The notes beneath the pieces were generated by a model that did no database searches, was not told the origin of the DNA, and was given only the letters and a program-made list of their open reading frames with translations. Below are positions 28,486 through 37,144 of a DNA stretch of 64,000 nt, piece by piece; the first letter of the stretch is position 1; the number at the start of each line of letters is the position of its first letter. The stretch covers positions 124,001 through 188,000 of the forward strand of contig NZ_JAGGNV010000026.1 in NCBI RefSeq assembly GCF_018614955.1. The letters run 5' to 3'. Both the position numbers and the translations under genes were made by a program. This DNA is from Variovorax paradoxus. Lineage in GTDB: Bacteria > Pseudomonadota > Gammaproteobacteria > Burkholderiales > Burkholderiaceae_C.

Positions 28486-29265
28486 ATGAGCGAACCTGTC
28501 ACCCTGCGCCGCGAAGGCGCCATCGCGCACCTGCGCTTCAACCGGCCCGGGCAACTCAATGCGGTGAACGTGCCGACCGCACGCGCCTTCCTCGCGTGTT
28601 GTCAGGAGATCGCCGCCACGCCGGACATCCGCGCCGTGGTGCTGGGCGGAGAGGGCGATGCCTTTGGCGTCGGCGGTGACCTGAACGAACTGGGGGGCGC
28701 GGACGCGGCCGCGGCGGTGCCGGGGCTGATCGGGCCGGTGCACGAGGCCGCCAAGCTCATGGGGGCGTTGGACGTGCCCTTTATCGCGCGCCTGCACGGC
28801 GTCGTGGCCGGCGGAAGCCTGAGCCTGGCCATGTCCTGCGATCTCGCGATCGCGGCCGAGGGCACGAAGTTCAATCTGGCCTACGTGAACATCGGCGCGA
28901 CATGCGATGGCTCGGCCACGTGGTCGCTGCCGCGCGTCGCGGGCTTGCGCAACGCCATGGCGATCGCGCTGCTGGGCGAGACCTTCGACGCGGCCGAGGC
29001 TTTCCGGTACGGAATGGTCAACAAGGTCGTGCCGCTGGCGGAGCTTGATGCCAATGTGGACACGGTGGCGCAGCGCTTGGCGGCCGGCCCCACGCTGGCG
29101 ATCGGTCGCATGAAGCGCCTCATGCGCGCCTCGCTGCAAAACGATCTGCCCACTCAACTGGATCTGGAGCAGGCGGAGTTCGTCGCCAATGCGCGCACCG
29201 AGGACTTCAAGGGAGCGGTGGCGGCGTTCCTGAAGAAGCAGAAGCCAGTGTTCAGTGGCCGTTGA
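28486..29265 (+). CDS. Enoyl-CoA hydratase/isomerase family protein, PaaG-like
   Basis: This 259-residue crotonase has LHGVVAGGSLSLAMSCD as the oxyanion region, lacking the first catalytic Glu, and IGATCDGSATWSLPR with Asp141 in the place of the PaaG catalytic aspartate. PaaG isomerises a ring epoxide or enoyl-CoA in phenylacetate catabolism, so this protein is more likely an isomerase than a hydratase. It follows livF by 30 bases and is probably the last gene of the long plus-strand operon. A hairpin lies just after its stop. Confidence 0.85.
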   Translation: MSEPVTLRREGAIAHLRFNRPGQLNAVNVPTARAFLACCQEIAATPDIRAVVLGGEGDAFGVGGDLNELGGADAAAAVPGLIGPVHEAAKLMGALDVPFIARLHGVVAGGSLSLAMSCDLAIAAEGTKFNLAYVNIGATCDGSATWSLPRVAGLRNAMAIALLGETFDAAEAFRYGMVNKVVPLAELDANVDTVAQRLAAGPTLAIGRMKRLMRASLQNDLPTQLDLEQAEFVANARTEDFKGAVAAFLKKQKPVFSGR

Positions 29266-29276
29266 AGCGCGAGGCG

Positions 29277-29297
29277 CGTCGGACTGCGCCTCCGACG
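29277..29297. terminator. Possible bidirectional terminator between convergent genes
   Basis: A 7-bp perfect stem (CGTCGGA and TCCGACG) with a 7-base loop lies in the 40-bp space between the stops of the crotonase and the minus-strand ligase. There is no strong T-run on either side, so termination is only suggested by position. Confidence 0.4.
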
Positions 29298-29305
29298 GCG
29301 CTGTC

Positions 29306-30835
29306 TCATTCGAAAAGCTTCCGAACAGCCTTTCGATCCACCGCCCCGTCTGGCTGCTTTGGCAGCGCATCCACGAACACCACGAAGCGCGGTCGCTTGT
29401 AGCGGGCGATGCGGCTGGCGACGAAGTCCGAGATTTCTTCCTGTGTCGGCGGCGATGCGCCGGGGTGGGCGACACACACGGCCTTGATCGACTCACCCCA
29501 TTGCGCGTCTGCGACGCCGATCACGGCCACTTCGGCGACGCCGACGTGTTCGCGGATCGCGGCCTCTACCTCCGAAGGGTAGACGTTCTCGCCGCCCGTC
29601 TTGATAAGTTCCTTGATCGCGAGTCGGCCTGCGTACCAGAGCCGGCCCTGTGTATCCAACCGCCCGCTGTCTCCCGTATGCAGCCAACCGCCACGCAGCA
29701 GTCGAGCGTTGTCCTCTGGACGCTGCCAATAGCCCAGGCAGGTGCAAGGCCCGCGCACGATGATCTCGCCCGTCTCGCCCAGCGGCAGCAGGCGCCCGTC
29801 CTCGCCCTCGATGGCGACCGAGCTGAGCGCCAGCGGGAAACCGGCCGCTCCTGGTGCGTCGCGAAAACGCCCGAGCGTGGCCAGCCCGGCCACTTCGGTC
29901 TGGCCGTAGCCAGCCCAGAAGATGGCGCCGGGGCAGGTGGCCTCGAAGCGGCGGATTGTTTCAGGCGAATCCAGGCCGCACACGTGGCGCAGACTCGCCA
30001 GCCGCGCAGGGGCATCGCTGCCGGCGCCAAGCAGGCTGTCGAGCATGGGCGCGAATTCGCCGAGCACGGTGGCTTGGTGGCGCTGCGCCAGCGCACCGGC
30101 CTCCTCGGGGTCGAACTGCCGCGTCAGCACGCTGGCGCCGCCGGCCAGCTGAACGGCCAGCGTGAGCGAGATCGCGGTCGAATGAAACAGCGGCAGGCAG
30201 CCCAGATGCACGTCGTCGGCGCCGAGTTGCCAGGCGACCTGGAGCTGGATGGCGTTGGCGATCAGGTTGGCATGAGAGAGCGCTGCGGCCTTGGGGCGGC
30301 CGTCCGTCCAGGCGGTGTGCACCAGCAGCAGCGGCGCGTCGGTGGACACCGGCGCCTGCGCCGACGGGTCATCGCAGGAGGACAGATCGGCGTAGAGGTC
30401 GTCGAGGCACTGGAAGCCGTCGCGCCGACTGCCGACCGTGAGCGGTTCCAGGTCCACCCCGTTGCGCGCGAGCGCCAGGTCCAGCAGGGGCCAGAATTCG
30501 TCCTCGACCACGATCGCCTTGGGCGTGTCGTTCTCAAGTACCGCCAGCACCTCGGCTGGGGAGAGGCGCCAGTTGATCGCCGAGACGATCGCGCCCAGCA
30601 GCGCTGCGGCGCCGAACAGCTCGACGTATTCGATGCGATTCTTCGACAGGATCGCGATGCGTTCGCCCGCAGCGATACCCAGGCGCCGCAGGCCTGCGGC
30701 CAGCTGTTGCACGCGCTCCAGGTGCGCACGGTGCGTGACGGCCTGCGCGTCCTGCCGGAACGCAATGCTGTCGCCGTGCACCGTCGCGTTGCGCTGCAAC
30801 AGGTCGCCGAGCGTGTAGTCGGTGGCGCGGGACAT
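29306..30835 (-). CDS. AMP-dependent acyl-CoA ligase-like protein with altered P-loop
   Basis: This 509-residue protein has the full ligase fold: WAGYGQTEVAG, HTGDSGRLD, GRLAIKELIKTGGENVYPSEVE and the PDGAVDRKAV tail. The A3 phosphate loop, normally TSGTTGxPKG, reads HTAWTDGRPKA at residues 173-183, changing both the Ser and the Gly that contact ATP. This may lower activity or mark a subfamily. Its start shares one base with the stop of the SDR gene (TGATG). The unit SBP-SDR-ligase runs opposite to module B. Confidence 0.87.
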   Translation of the reverse strand: MSRATDYTLGDLLQRNATVHGDSIAFRQDAQAVTHRAHLERVQQLAAGLRRLGIAAGERIAILSKNRIEYVELFGAAALLGAIVSAINWRLSPAEVLAVLENDTPKAIVVEDEFWPLLDLALARNGVDLEPLTVGSRRDGFQCLDDLYADLSSCDDPSAQAPVSTDAPLLLVHTAWTDGRPKAAALSHANLIANAIQLQVAWQLGADDVHLGCLPLFHSTAISLTLAVQLAGGASVLTRQFDPEEAGALAQRHQATVLGEFAPMLDSLLGAGSDAPARLASLRHVCGLDSPETIRRFEATCPGAIFWAGYGQTEVAGLATLGRFRDAPGAAGFPLALSSVAIEGEDGRLLPLGETGEIIVRGPCTCLGYWQRPEDNARLLRGGWLHTGDSGRLDTQGRLWYAGRLAIKELIKTGGENVYPSEVEAAIREHVGVAEVAVIGVADAQWGESIKAVCVAHPGASPPTQEEISDFVASRIARYKRPRFVVFVDALPKQPDGAVDRKAVRKLFE

Positions 30836-31659
30836 CAGATCTTCCTTGCCTGTGCCTCGGCCAGCCGACCGGTGGCCTCGAGCACCGGTTTCACGCTTTC
30901 CAGTGCGCCGCCGCCGTCGCAGGGGATCACCGTGCCCGAGATGTAGCTGCCATAGGGCGAGGCCAGAAACAGCGCCAGGTTGGCGATGTCATCGAGCGTG
31001 CCGAGCCGCTGCAATGGAACCATGTTCGTCGCCTGCTCGCGTTCTGCATCGCTCTGTGCCATGAGGCGCTTGACGCCTTCGGTGCCGTCGATCGGGCCCG
31101 GCGAGATCGCGTTGATCCGGATGCCGTCCGCACCCCATTCGAGCGCCAGCACACGCGTCAACTGGTCGACCCCTGCCTTGGCCGCACAAGCGTGCGACTG
31201 GTAGCGCATCGGGATCGTCGATTGCGGCGCCGTGATGTTGATAACCGTCGCTCCGGGCTTGCGCAGGTGCTCGTGCGCCTGCCGCATGACGTGGAAGGTA
31301 CCGAGCAGGTCGATGTCGATCACAGCCTTGAAACCGTTGGAGGACATGTTCTTCGCTTGCGCGAAGAAATTGCCGGCCGCGCCCGAGACGAGCACGTCTA
31401 CCGGACCGTACACAGTCACCGATTCCGCCAGCGCAAGGCCGACCGAATCGAAGTCGCGCACGTCGGCACAGGCGCCGTGCACGCCGTTCCCGTGCACGCG
31501 GAGCTTCTCGGTGGCGGCAGCCACGTTCTCCTCACGCCGACTGACCACTGTGACATTGGCGCCCTGGGCAGCGAAGGCCTCGGCGATGCCGAAGTTGATG
31601 CCGGTCGTGCCTCCGAAGACGACGACGTGCCGGTTCTTGAAATCGAGGTCGATATGCAT
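30835..31659 (-). CDS. 2,4-dienoyl-CoA reductase-like SDR (peroxisomal DECR2 type)
   Basis: This 274-residue protein resembles DECR2-type reductases: SGAAGNFF near residue 92, a HACAAKAGV active-site stretch with Lys161 and Ala157 in place of Tyr, and ISPGPIDGTEG. Such enzymes reduce conjugated 2,4-dienoyl-CoA with NADPH, as needed for polyunsaturated or terpenoid acyl chains. The ATG at MHIDLDF was chosen because AAGGA lies about six bases upstream; a TTG 12 bases earlier is the alternative. It is flanked by a binding protein and a ligase in one operon. Confidence 0.85.
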   Translation of the reverse strand: MHIDLDFKNRHVVVFGGTTGINFGIAEAFAAQGANVTVVSRREENVAAATEKLRVHGNGVHGACADVRDFDSVGLALAESVTVYGPVDVLVSGAAGNFFAQAKNMSSNGFKAVIDIDLLGTFHVMRQAHEHLRKPGATVINITAPQSTIPMRYQSHACAAKAGVDQLTRVLALEWGADGIRINAISPGPIDGTEGVKRLMAQSDAEREQATNMVPLQRLGTLDDIANLALFLASPYGSYISGTVIPCDGGGALESVKPVLEATGRLAEAQARKI

Positions 31660-31675
31660 GATTTCCTTCAAGAGA

Positions 31676-32878
31676 TCATTGCCAGAGCGCGCACTTGCTT
31701 TCGCTTCTTCGGGTGAAGACCTGCTCGCCGGGAAGTCGCTTGATGAGCTTTGCGTAGTCCCAGGGCTCTTTGGACTCGGCCGGTGCCTTCACCTGCATCA
31801 GGTACATGTCGTGCACGAAGCGACCGTCGGGCCGGATCGTGCCCTTGGCGTAGAAGTCGTCGATCGGCGTGTTCTTGAGCTTGGCCATCACCGCGTCGGC
31901 ATCGGTAGAGCCCGCGGCTTCCACCGCCTTCAGGTAAGTCATGGTGGCCGAATAGTCGGCGGCCTGCAGGTCGGTCGGCATGCGCTGAGTTCTGGTGAAG
32001 AACTTCCTGCCGAAGGCGCGGCTCTTCGCGTCGAGATTCCAGTCCCAGCTCGTGGTGAAGAGCAAGCCCTCGGTGTTCTTGAGTCCGAGGCTGTGGAAGT
32101 CGCTCAGAAAGACCAGCAATGCCGCCATCTTCATCGAGCGGTTGATTCCGAACTCACGCGCCGCCTTGATGGCGTTGTGCGCGTCGACGCCTGCAGTGGC
32201 GAGACCGAGGATCTGCGCCTTGGAGTTCTGCGCCTGCAGCAGGAAGGATGAAAAGTCCGCCGCGTTGAGCGGATGGCGCACCGCGCCGAGCACGGTGCCA
32301 CCGCTGTCCTTCACGACCTTGGCGGTGTCCCCTTCTAGTGAATGACCGAACACGTAGTCCACTGTCAGGAAGTACCAGCTCTTGCCGCCGGCTTCGACCA
32401 CCGCGCTGCCGGTGCCGCGCGCCAGCGCCACCGTGTCGAATGCGTAGTGCACGGTATACGGCGTGCACTGCTCGTTGGTCAGCGCGGGCGTGCCGGCGCC
32501 GATGTTGAAGTACACGCGCTTCTTGTCGCGCGCGAGGTTGGCTAGCGCCAATCCCACTCCCGAGTTGGAACCGCCGAAGATCGCGTGGAGTCCGGCCGTG
32601 TCGACCCATTGGCGCGCTTTCGACGCAGCGATGTCGGCCTTGTTCTGGTGGTCGCTGGCCAAGAGCTCGACCGGACGACCGAGCACCTTGCCGCCGAAGT
32701 CGTCGATCGCCATCTGAATCGCCAACGCACCGTTCTTGCCGTCGATGTCGGCAAACACGCTGGACATGTCGGTCAGGAAGCCGATCTTGACTTTCTCTGG
32801 CGGCTGCGCCCGCACCGTCGGGGCGGGCAGTGCGGCAGCGCAAAGGAGGGCGAGGGCGTGCAGGGGTGTGGTCTTCAT
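31676..32878 (-). CDS. ABC transporter substrate-binding protein (HAAT family), third copy
   Basis: This 400-residue protein starts with a signal peptide (MKTTPLHALALLCAAALPA, cleavage after VRA) and matches the type I periplasmic binding family, with IGFLTDMSSVFADIDG near the mature start. GGAG lies six bases before the ATG. No permease or ATPase genes accompany it, so it may feed one of the two liv modules as an alternative receptor. It opens the minus-strand operon with the dienoyl-CoA-reductase-like SDR and a ligase. Confidence 0.9.
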   Translation of the reverse strand: MKTTPLHALALLCAAALPAPTVRAQPPEKVKIGFLTDMSSVFADIDGKNGALAIQMAIDDFGGKVLGRPVELLASDHQNKADIAASKARQWVDTAGLHAIFGGSNSGVGLALANLARDKKRVYFNIGAGTPALTNEQCTPYTVHYAFDTVALARGTGSAVVEAGGKSWYFLTVDYVFGHSLEGDTAKVVKDSGGTVLGAVRHPLNAADFSSFLLQAQNSKAQILGLATAGVDAHNAIKAAREFGINRSMKMAALLVFLSDFHSLGLKNTEGLLFTTSWDWNLDAKSRAFGRKFFTRTQRMPTDLQAADYSATMTYLKAVEAAGSTDADAVMAKLKNTPIDDFYAKGTIRPDGRFVHDMYLMQVKAPAESKEPWDYAKLIKRLPGEQVFTRRSESKCALWQ

Positions 32879-33048
32879 GCGGATCTCCGGAGAGCGGCGA
32901 ATGCCATCGATCAGGTGGAACACGCGCTCAAGAGTTATGGCAAACGCGGGCCCGGTGAAGCCTGCATTCAATCGAACAGCGAGGTGCGTTTGGAATAGGT
33001 TTAACCCTAACTCAAATAAATCTTCATGGATCTAGCAAACAAGACCAA

Positions 33049-33077
33049 TTGACACAGTAGCCATGGCATCATAAAGT
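33049..33077 (+). promoter_or_regulatory. Sigma-70-like promoter for the 33-36 kb operon
   Basis: TTGACA at 33049-33054 and TAAAGT at 33072-33077 are separated by exactly 17 bases. The predicted start of transcription falls near 33084, about 155 bases before the ligase start. The downstream ATTGAGT element would overlap the start point. Confidence 0.55.
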
Positions 33078-33080
33078 GAA

Positions 33081-33097
33081 ATTGAGTCACAATCAAA
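33081..33097. promoter_or_regulatory. Weak candidate operator ATTGAGT-N4-ATCAAA
   Basis: The left half ATTGAGT matches the proposed operator, but the right half ATCAAA matches only three of six positions of CTCATT. It lies directly after the predicted -10 element at 33072-33077, a position suited to repression. A further lone ATTGAGT lies at 33220-33226. Confidence 0.3.
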
Positions 33098-33239
33098 ATA
33101 AGGATTGACATTGACGTAGCATGACCTGCAAGATGCACGCGATGACAGGTCATGAGTGGCCCAGAGCCGTCGGCCGTCGACCCGACAACGAACGGGTCGG
33201 CTCGGCTCGGCGCCACGCAATTGAGTCTGGAGACAAAGC

Positions 33240-34880
33240 GTGATACCCATTCAAGAAGATTCGACCATCGGCAAGACCTTCTTCCGCGCGGCACAGGTTC
33301 ATGCCAGCCGTGCGTTCCTTGCTGTGCCGGCGAACCCGCTGCGCGCCTACCACCCCGAGGGCTTTGAGATCAGCTACGGCGAGTCGATCGACGTGGTGCG
33401 TGAGCTCATGGACGTCTACGCAAGGGGTGGCTACGGCCTGGGCCATCGCATCGGCCTTTTACTGGAGAACCGGCCCGAACACCTGCTGCACAAACTCGCG
33501 ATGAATGCGCTGGGCGTCTGTTGCGTCCCGCTGAACCCTGACCACCGCGCACGTGAATTGGCCTACGTGGTCGAACATGCCCGGCTCGATGCCGTCCTCG
33601 TCGTCGAAGCACTCCAGTCGCAACTGACGGCCGCCTTGGTCGAAAGTTGCGTGCAGCCGGCCGTCGTGCTTTTCGAGCGCTTCGGCGCGGGGATGCCGCG
33701 CGCGGCGCAGCCCGCCGTCTCAACCACACCAGTGCCAGACACGCCGGCCAGCGTGCTCTACACCTCGGGCACCACCGGCCGGCCCAAGGGCTGCCTGCTG
33801 TCGCATCGTTATGAGCTTTCCGTGGGTGCGTGGTATGCGACGCGTGATGGCCTCTGTACCTTCGAGGAAGGGCGTGAGCGGCTATACAACCCGCTGCCGC
33901 TGTTCCACGTCAACGCCTCGGTCTATTCCTTCTATTGCCTCATTCTGACCGGCAACTGCCAGGTGCAGACCGACCGTTTTCAGACTTCGCGCTTCTGGAC
34001 CGAGGTGCGCGAATCCCGCGCCACGGTGCTCCACTACTTGGGCGTGATGGTGCCGATGCTGCTGGGACAGCCACCCGCGTCGCAAGACCGCGCGCACCGC
34101 GTGCGCTTCGCCATTGGCGCGGGCGTGGAGCCGCAGCTGCATGCGTTGTTCGAGGCGCGTTTCGGCTTTCCGCTGGTTGAAATTTGGGGAATGACCGAGA
34201 TGGTGCGCGCCCTGGTTGACAACCAGTCGCCGCGCCAAGTGGGCACCCGCGCCTTCGGCCGCGCACAGCCCGGCGTGGAGGTGCGGGTCGTCGACGATGC
34301 CGATAGCGATGCGCCCGACGGCACTGAAGGTGAGATGGTGCTGCGACATTCTGCGACCACGCCGCGCCAAGACTTCTTCAGCGGCTACCTCGACGACGAG
34401 GCCGCCACCGAAAGCGCCTGGCGCGGCGGCTGGTTCCACACAGGCGACATCGTGACCCGAGCGGTCGATGGAATGTTGCATTTTGTTGATCGGCGCAAGA
34501 ACATCATCCGCCGCTCCGGGGAGAACATCGCCGCGGCGGAGGTCGAAGCGCTGCTGCAGACCCATCCGGCGGTCGAGCAGGTGGCGGTGCTCGCGGTCCC
34601 CGACGAGATACGGGAGGAAGAGGTGCTGGCTTGCGTCGTGCTGCGCCCGGGCGCAGCGCGGGATAGGGCTGCGATCGCTCGCACGCTCTTCGATTTCTGT
34701 CATGCCGGCATGGCGTACTACAAAGCGCCAGGCTGGCTGTGGATCACCGACCGGATTCCGACCACCGCCACCCAGAAGATCCAAAAGCACCAGATCTTCG
34801 CGCAGGGCATCGACCCCCGCACGCAGGCCGGGATGATCGACCTGCGCGAGCTCAAGAAACGCAGTACGTCCGCCCGCTGA
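33240..34880 (+). CDS. AMP-dependent acyl-CoA ligase
   Basis: This 546-residue ligase has YTSGTTGRPKG, WGMTEMVRA, HTGD and DRRKNIIRRSGENI motifs, all intact, and ends in a TATQKIQKH segment with the A10 lysine. It resembles crotonobetaine/carnitine- and benzoate-type ligases of medium length. The start is a GTG preceded by GGAG with eight bases spacing. It leads a three-gene operon with a MaoC hydratase and a classical enoyl-CoA hydratase. The acid it activates is unknown. Confidence 0.88.
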   Translation: MIPIQEDSTIGKTFFRAAQVHASRAFLAVPANPLRAYHPEGFEISYGESIDVVRELMDVYARGGYGLGHRIGLLLENRPEHLLHKLAMNALGVCCVPLNPDHRARELAYVVEHARLDAVLVVEALQSQLTAALVESCVQPAVVLFERFGAGMPRAAQPAVSTTPVPDTPASVLYTSGTTGRPKGCLLSHRYELSVGAWYATRDGLCTFEEGRERLYNPLPLFHVNASVYSFYCLILTGNCQVQTDRFQTSRFWTEVRESRATVLHYLGVMVPMLLGQPPASQDRAHRVRFAIGAGVEPQLHALFEARFGFPLVEIWGMTEMVRALVDNQSPRQVGTRAFGRAQPGVEVRVVDDADSDAPDGTEGEMVLRHSATTPRQDFFSGYLDDEAATESAWRGGWFHTGDIVTRAVDGMLHFVDRRKNIIRRSGENIAAAEVEALLQTHPAVEQVAVLAVPDEIREEEVLACVVLRPGAARDRAAIARTLFDFCHAGMAYYKAPGWLWITDRIPTTATQKIQKHQIFAQGIDPRTQAGMIDLRELKKRSTSAR

Positions 34881-34913
34881 ACGGGCGATGCACGGAAACA
34901 AGAAGGACATCCG

Positions 34914-35369
34914 ATGGGCTGGCACTACGAAGATTTCGAACCGGGCCGCATAGTCCGCACACCGCGCCGCACCATCACGGAGGCAGACGTAGTTGCCTTC
35001 GCCGGGCTCAGCGGCGACTTCAACCCGTTGCACACCGACGAGCCGTTCGCGCGTGAGGCGGGTTTCGATGGGCGGATCGCGCACGGTCCGATGATCCTGG
35101 GCATGGCGCTGGGCTTGGGCGCGCGTGCTGGGTTGTTCGACGGGACGGTGCTCGGCATGCTGGGTGTGCAATGGTCCTTTCACGCGCCGGTGCGTGCCGG
35201 CGACACGCTTGGCGCGGCCATCGCAGTGCTGGCCGCGCGCGCCACGCGCAAGCAGGACCGCGGCATCGTGGACCTGCGCTTCGAACTGAACAATGAACAC
35301 GACGTGCTGGTGCAGAGTGGGCAGTGCCAGATTATGTTTCGCCGCCGGGAACCCACGAACCAATCGTGA
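34914..35369 (+). CDS. MaoC-family (R)-enoyl-CoA hydratase-like protein
   Basis: This 151-residue hot-dog protein carries FAGLSGDFNPLHTDEPFA near residues 29-46, the hydratase motif with Asp and His in place, and GRIAHGPMILGMALG. The family hydrates 2-enoyl-CoA to (R)-3-hydroxyacyl-CoA or acts on branched dicarboxylyl-CoA. AAGGACATCCG precedes the ATG. It lies 33 bases after the ligase and 93 bases before an enoyl-CoA hydratase, so all three probably form one transcript. Confidence 0.88.
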   Translation: MGWHYEDFEPGRIVRTPRRTITEADVVAFAGLSGDFNPLHTDEPFAREAGFDGRIAHGPMILGMALGLGARAGLFDGTVLGMLGVQWSFHAPVRAGDTLGAAIAVLAARATRKQDRGIVDLRFELNNEHDVLVQSGQCQIMFRRREPTNQS

Positions 35370-35462
35370 TCGTGACGCGGCCTCCGCGGAGGCGAGCTGC
35401 CGCAATCACATTTCATTGTCGCTTCGGCCCCAGCCCCGAGGCGTTCTGTCCAGGAGAAACCA

Positions 35463-36242
35463 ATGAGCTACGAGAACGTCGAAGTCCGCACCGAGGCCGG
35501 CAAGGTCGGCATCGTGACGCTGAACCGGCCCAAGGCGCTGAATGCGCTCAACGATGCGCTGATGACCGAGCTCGGCAACGCGCTCAAGGCGTTCGACGCC
35601 GACGAGGCGATCGGCTGCATCATCGTCACCGGCAGCGAGCGCGCATTTGCCGCGGGTGCCGACATCCGCGCCATGGCCAGCTACAGCTTCACCGACGTCT
35701 ACAAGGGCGACTACATCACGCGCAACTGGGAAACCATCCGCAGCGTGCGCAAGCCGGTGATCGCGGCCGTCAGCGGCTTCGCGCTGGGCGGCGGGTGCGA
35801 GCTCGCGATGATGTGCGACTTCATCATCGCGGCGGACAACGCGAAGTTCGGCCAGCCCGAGATCAAGATCGGCGTGATCCCCGGCGCCGGCGGCACGCAG
35901 CGCCTGCCGCGTGCAGTGGGCAAGAGCAAGGCGATGGACATGGCCCTGACCGCCCGCATGATGGACGCAGCGGAGGCCGAGCGCGCAGGCCTCGTGAGCC
36001 GCGTCGTGCCCTTCGACAAGCTCATGGACGAGGCGCTGGGCGCCGCGCTGGTGATCGCCGACTTCTCGCAAGTTGCCGTGATGGCGGCCAAGGAGTCGGT
36101 CAATCGCGCCTTCGAGAGCGGCCTGGCGGACGGCGTGATGTTCGAGCGCCGCCTGTTCCACGCGCTCTTCGCCACGGCCGACCAGAAGGAAGGCATGGAC
36201 GCCTTCGTGAACAAGCGCAAGGCGGCTTTCAAGCACCAGTGA
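35463..36242 (+). CDS. Enoyl-CoA hydratase, classical (both catalytic Glu present)
   Basis: This 259-residue crotonase has [13 protein letters not shown] with Glu113 and [19 protein letters not shown] with Glu133, the two acid residues of true 2-enoyl-CoA hydratases. It also has AAGADIRAM for the oxyanion hole. It should hydrate straight-chain enoyl-CoA esters in beta-oxidation, and is the most orthodox crotonase in the window. AGGAGAAACC precedes the start. It ends the plus-strand operon; the following 420 bp contain gene debris. Confidence 0.92.
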   Translation: MSYENVEVRTEAGKVGIVTLNRPKALNALNDALMTELGNALKAFDADEAIGCIIVTGSERAFAAGADIRAMASYSFTDVYKGDYITRNWETIRSVRKPVIAAVSGFALGGGCELAMMCDFIIAADNAKFGQPEIKIGVIPGAGGTQRLPRAVGKSKAMDMALTARMMDAAEAERAGLVSRVVPFDKLMDEALGAALVIADFSQVAVMAAKESVNRAFESGLADGVMFERRLFHALFATADQKEGMDAFVNKRKAAFKHQ

Positions 36243-36660
36243 CCTTAGGCATCAGATGAATCCGTCGGATCCCCAGCCAACGTCGAGAGTAGGTGCTCTC
36301 AACTTCGAATCCGCTCTAATCAAGGAAAATGGTATGAAATTTTCAATCAAGCTGTCCGTAGCGTTCGTCGCAAGGACGCTGAGGCACCGATCGCCGTTTC
36401 GGTGGCCGAATACGGGCTGGAAGCCGACCTGTTCACAGCGTTGTCTGAACAGGCTGGAGGCTAGTAGATCGCCGAACAAGTACGTCCTCTGCACTTAGCC
36501 ATGGCACTCCTTCGTCAATGTCTAATGGAGCTCCGCGCTCGGCAAGGCGATCCTGACACATTCCCGGCCGAATGCCTAACCTCGAGCACGAATCAGGAAG
36601 CTTGCACCGCTTCTCCCGATACGCCTTTCATCAGGCATTCACCAACAAGGTTTCCATCCT
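36243..36660. other. Gene-poor region before panD, with a flavoprotein relic
   Basis: No intact gene is seen in these 418 bases. The part from 36366 to 36464 encodes a recognisable C-terminal piece of electron-transfer flavoprotein alpha. The remainder up to panD has no feature that can be named and is less GC-rich than the neighbouring genes. The panD promoter must lie within the last 200 bases, but no clear -35/-10 pair was found. Confidence 0.6.
36366..36464 (+). pseudogene. Relic of electron-transfer flavoprotein alpha C-terminus
   Basis: This frame reads RRKDAEAPI...VAEYGLEADLFTAL and stops at TAG 36462-36464. It lines up with the conserved end of ETF alpha subunits (NKDPEAPI...VADYGIVADLFKVV in the human protein). 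The upstream part of the frame has no ETF similarity, so only the last 30 or so codons remain. ETF accepts electrons from acyl-CoA dehydrogenases, so an ETF or acyl-CoA dehydrogenase gene set may once have adjoined this island. Confidence 0.6.
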
Positions 36661-37062
36661 ATGTTCCGCACCCTGCTCAAGTCCAAGATCCACCGCGCGA
36701 CAGTTACTGATTGCGAACTGCACTACGAGGGCTCCTGCGCCATCGACGAAGACCTGCTGGAGGCCGCCGACCTGGCGGAGAACGAGCAGATCCATGTCTG
36801 GAACATCAACAACGGCGAGCGCTTCGTGACCTACGCGATCCGCGGCCAGCGCGGCAGCGGCATCATCTCGCTCAACGGCTCGGCTGCGCGCCGCGCCTCG
36901 GTGGGCGACCTGGTCATCATCGCCGCCTTTGGCCTGGTGGCCGAGGCGCAGGTGCGCGGCTGGCAGCCGAAGCTGGTGTTCGTGGACGACGCCAATCGCA
37001 TCAAGGAAGAGCGCGCCCACATCCCCGTACAGGCCGCTTCGATAGCAGTCGCTGCAGCCTGA
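36661..37062 (+). CDS. panD: Aspartate 1-decarboxylase
   Basis: This 133-residue pyruvoyl enzyme makes beta-alanine from aspartate for pantothenate and CoA. The self-cleavage site is Gly24-Ser25 in YEGSC, after which the Ser becomes the pyruvoyl group. SKIHRATVT at the start and [12 protein letters not shown] near residue 75 are typical. The C-terminal tail is slightly longer than usual. It lies 82 bases before bioA. Two cofactor pathways (CoA and biotin) used heavily by the neighbouring catabolic genes are thus adjacent, though both are general housekeeping functions. Confidence 0.95.
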   Translation: MFRTLLKSKIHRATVTDCELHYEGSCAIDEDLLEAADLAENEQIHVWNINNGERFVTYAIRGQRGSGIISLNGSAARRASVGDLVIIAAFGLVAEAQVRGWQPKLVFVDDANRIKEERAHIPVQAASIAVAAA

Positions 37063-37144
37063 GCGCCGGCGGGTCCCGCGCGGGTTCGCTTCGGCCGGGC
37101 CGACCGATCGGGGCGCCACGCGCAGCATCCTTCACATCCATCGC

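Larger units (their letters stand above)
32879..33239. other. Divergent intergenic region between binding-protein and ligase operons
   Basis: This 361-bp stretch separates the minus-strand binding-protein operon from the plus-strand ligase operon. It has no convincing gene. It is AT-richer than its surroundings from about 32995 to 33120 and holds a good sigma-70-like promoter and two ATTGAGT half-sites (33081 and 33220). An additional reverse TTGAGT lies near 33009-33016. Confidence 0.6.

Noticed and set aside
29255..30946. 563-codon plus-strand frame opposite the minus-strand ligase
   Set aside because: The minus strand encodes all ligase motifs; the plus frame has no recognisable fold.
33882..35405. 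507-codon minus-strand frame over the ligase and MaoC genes
   Set aside because: Both plus-strand genes have intact motifs and ribosome sites; the antisense frame does not.
36256..36498. 80-codon plus-strand frame as a small gene
   Set aside because: Another frame of the same DNA encodes the ETF alpha tail, so this one is chance read-through of a relic.
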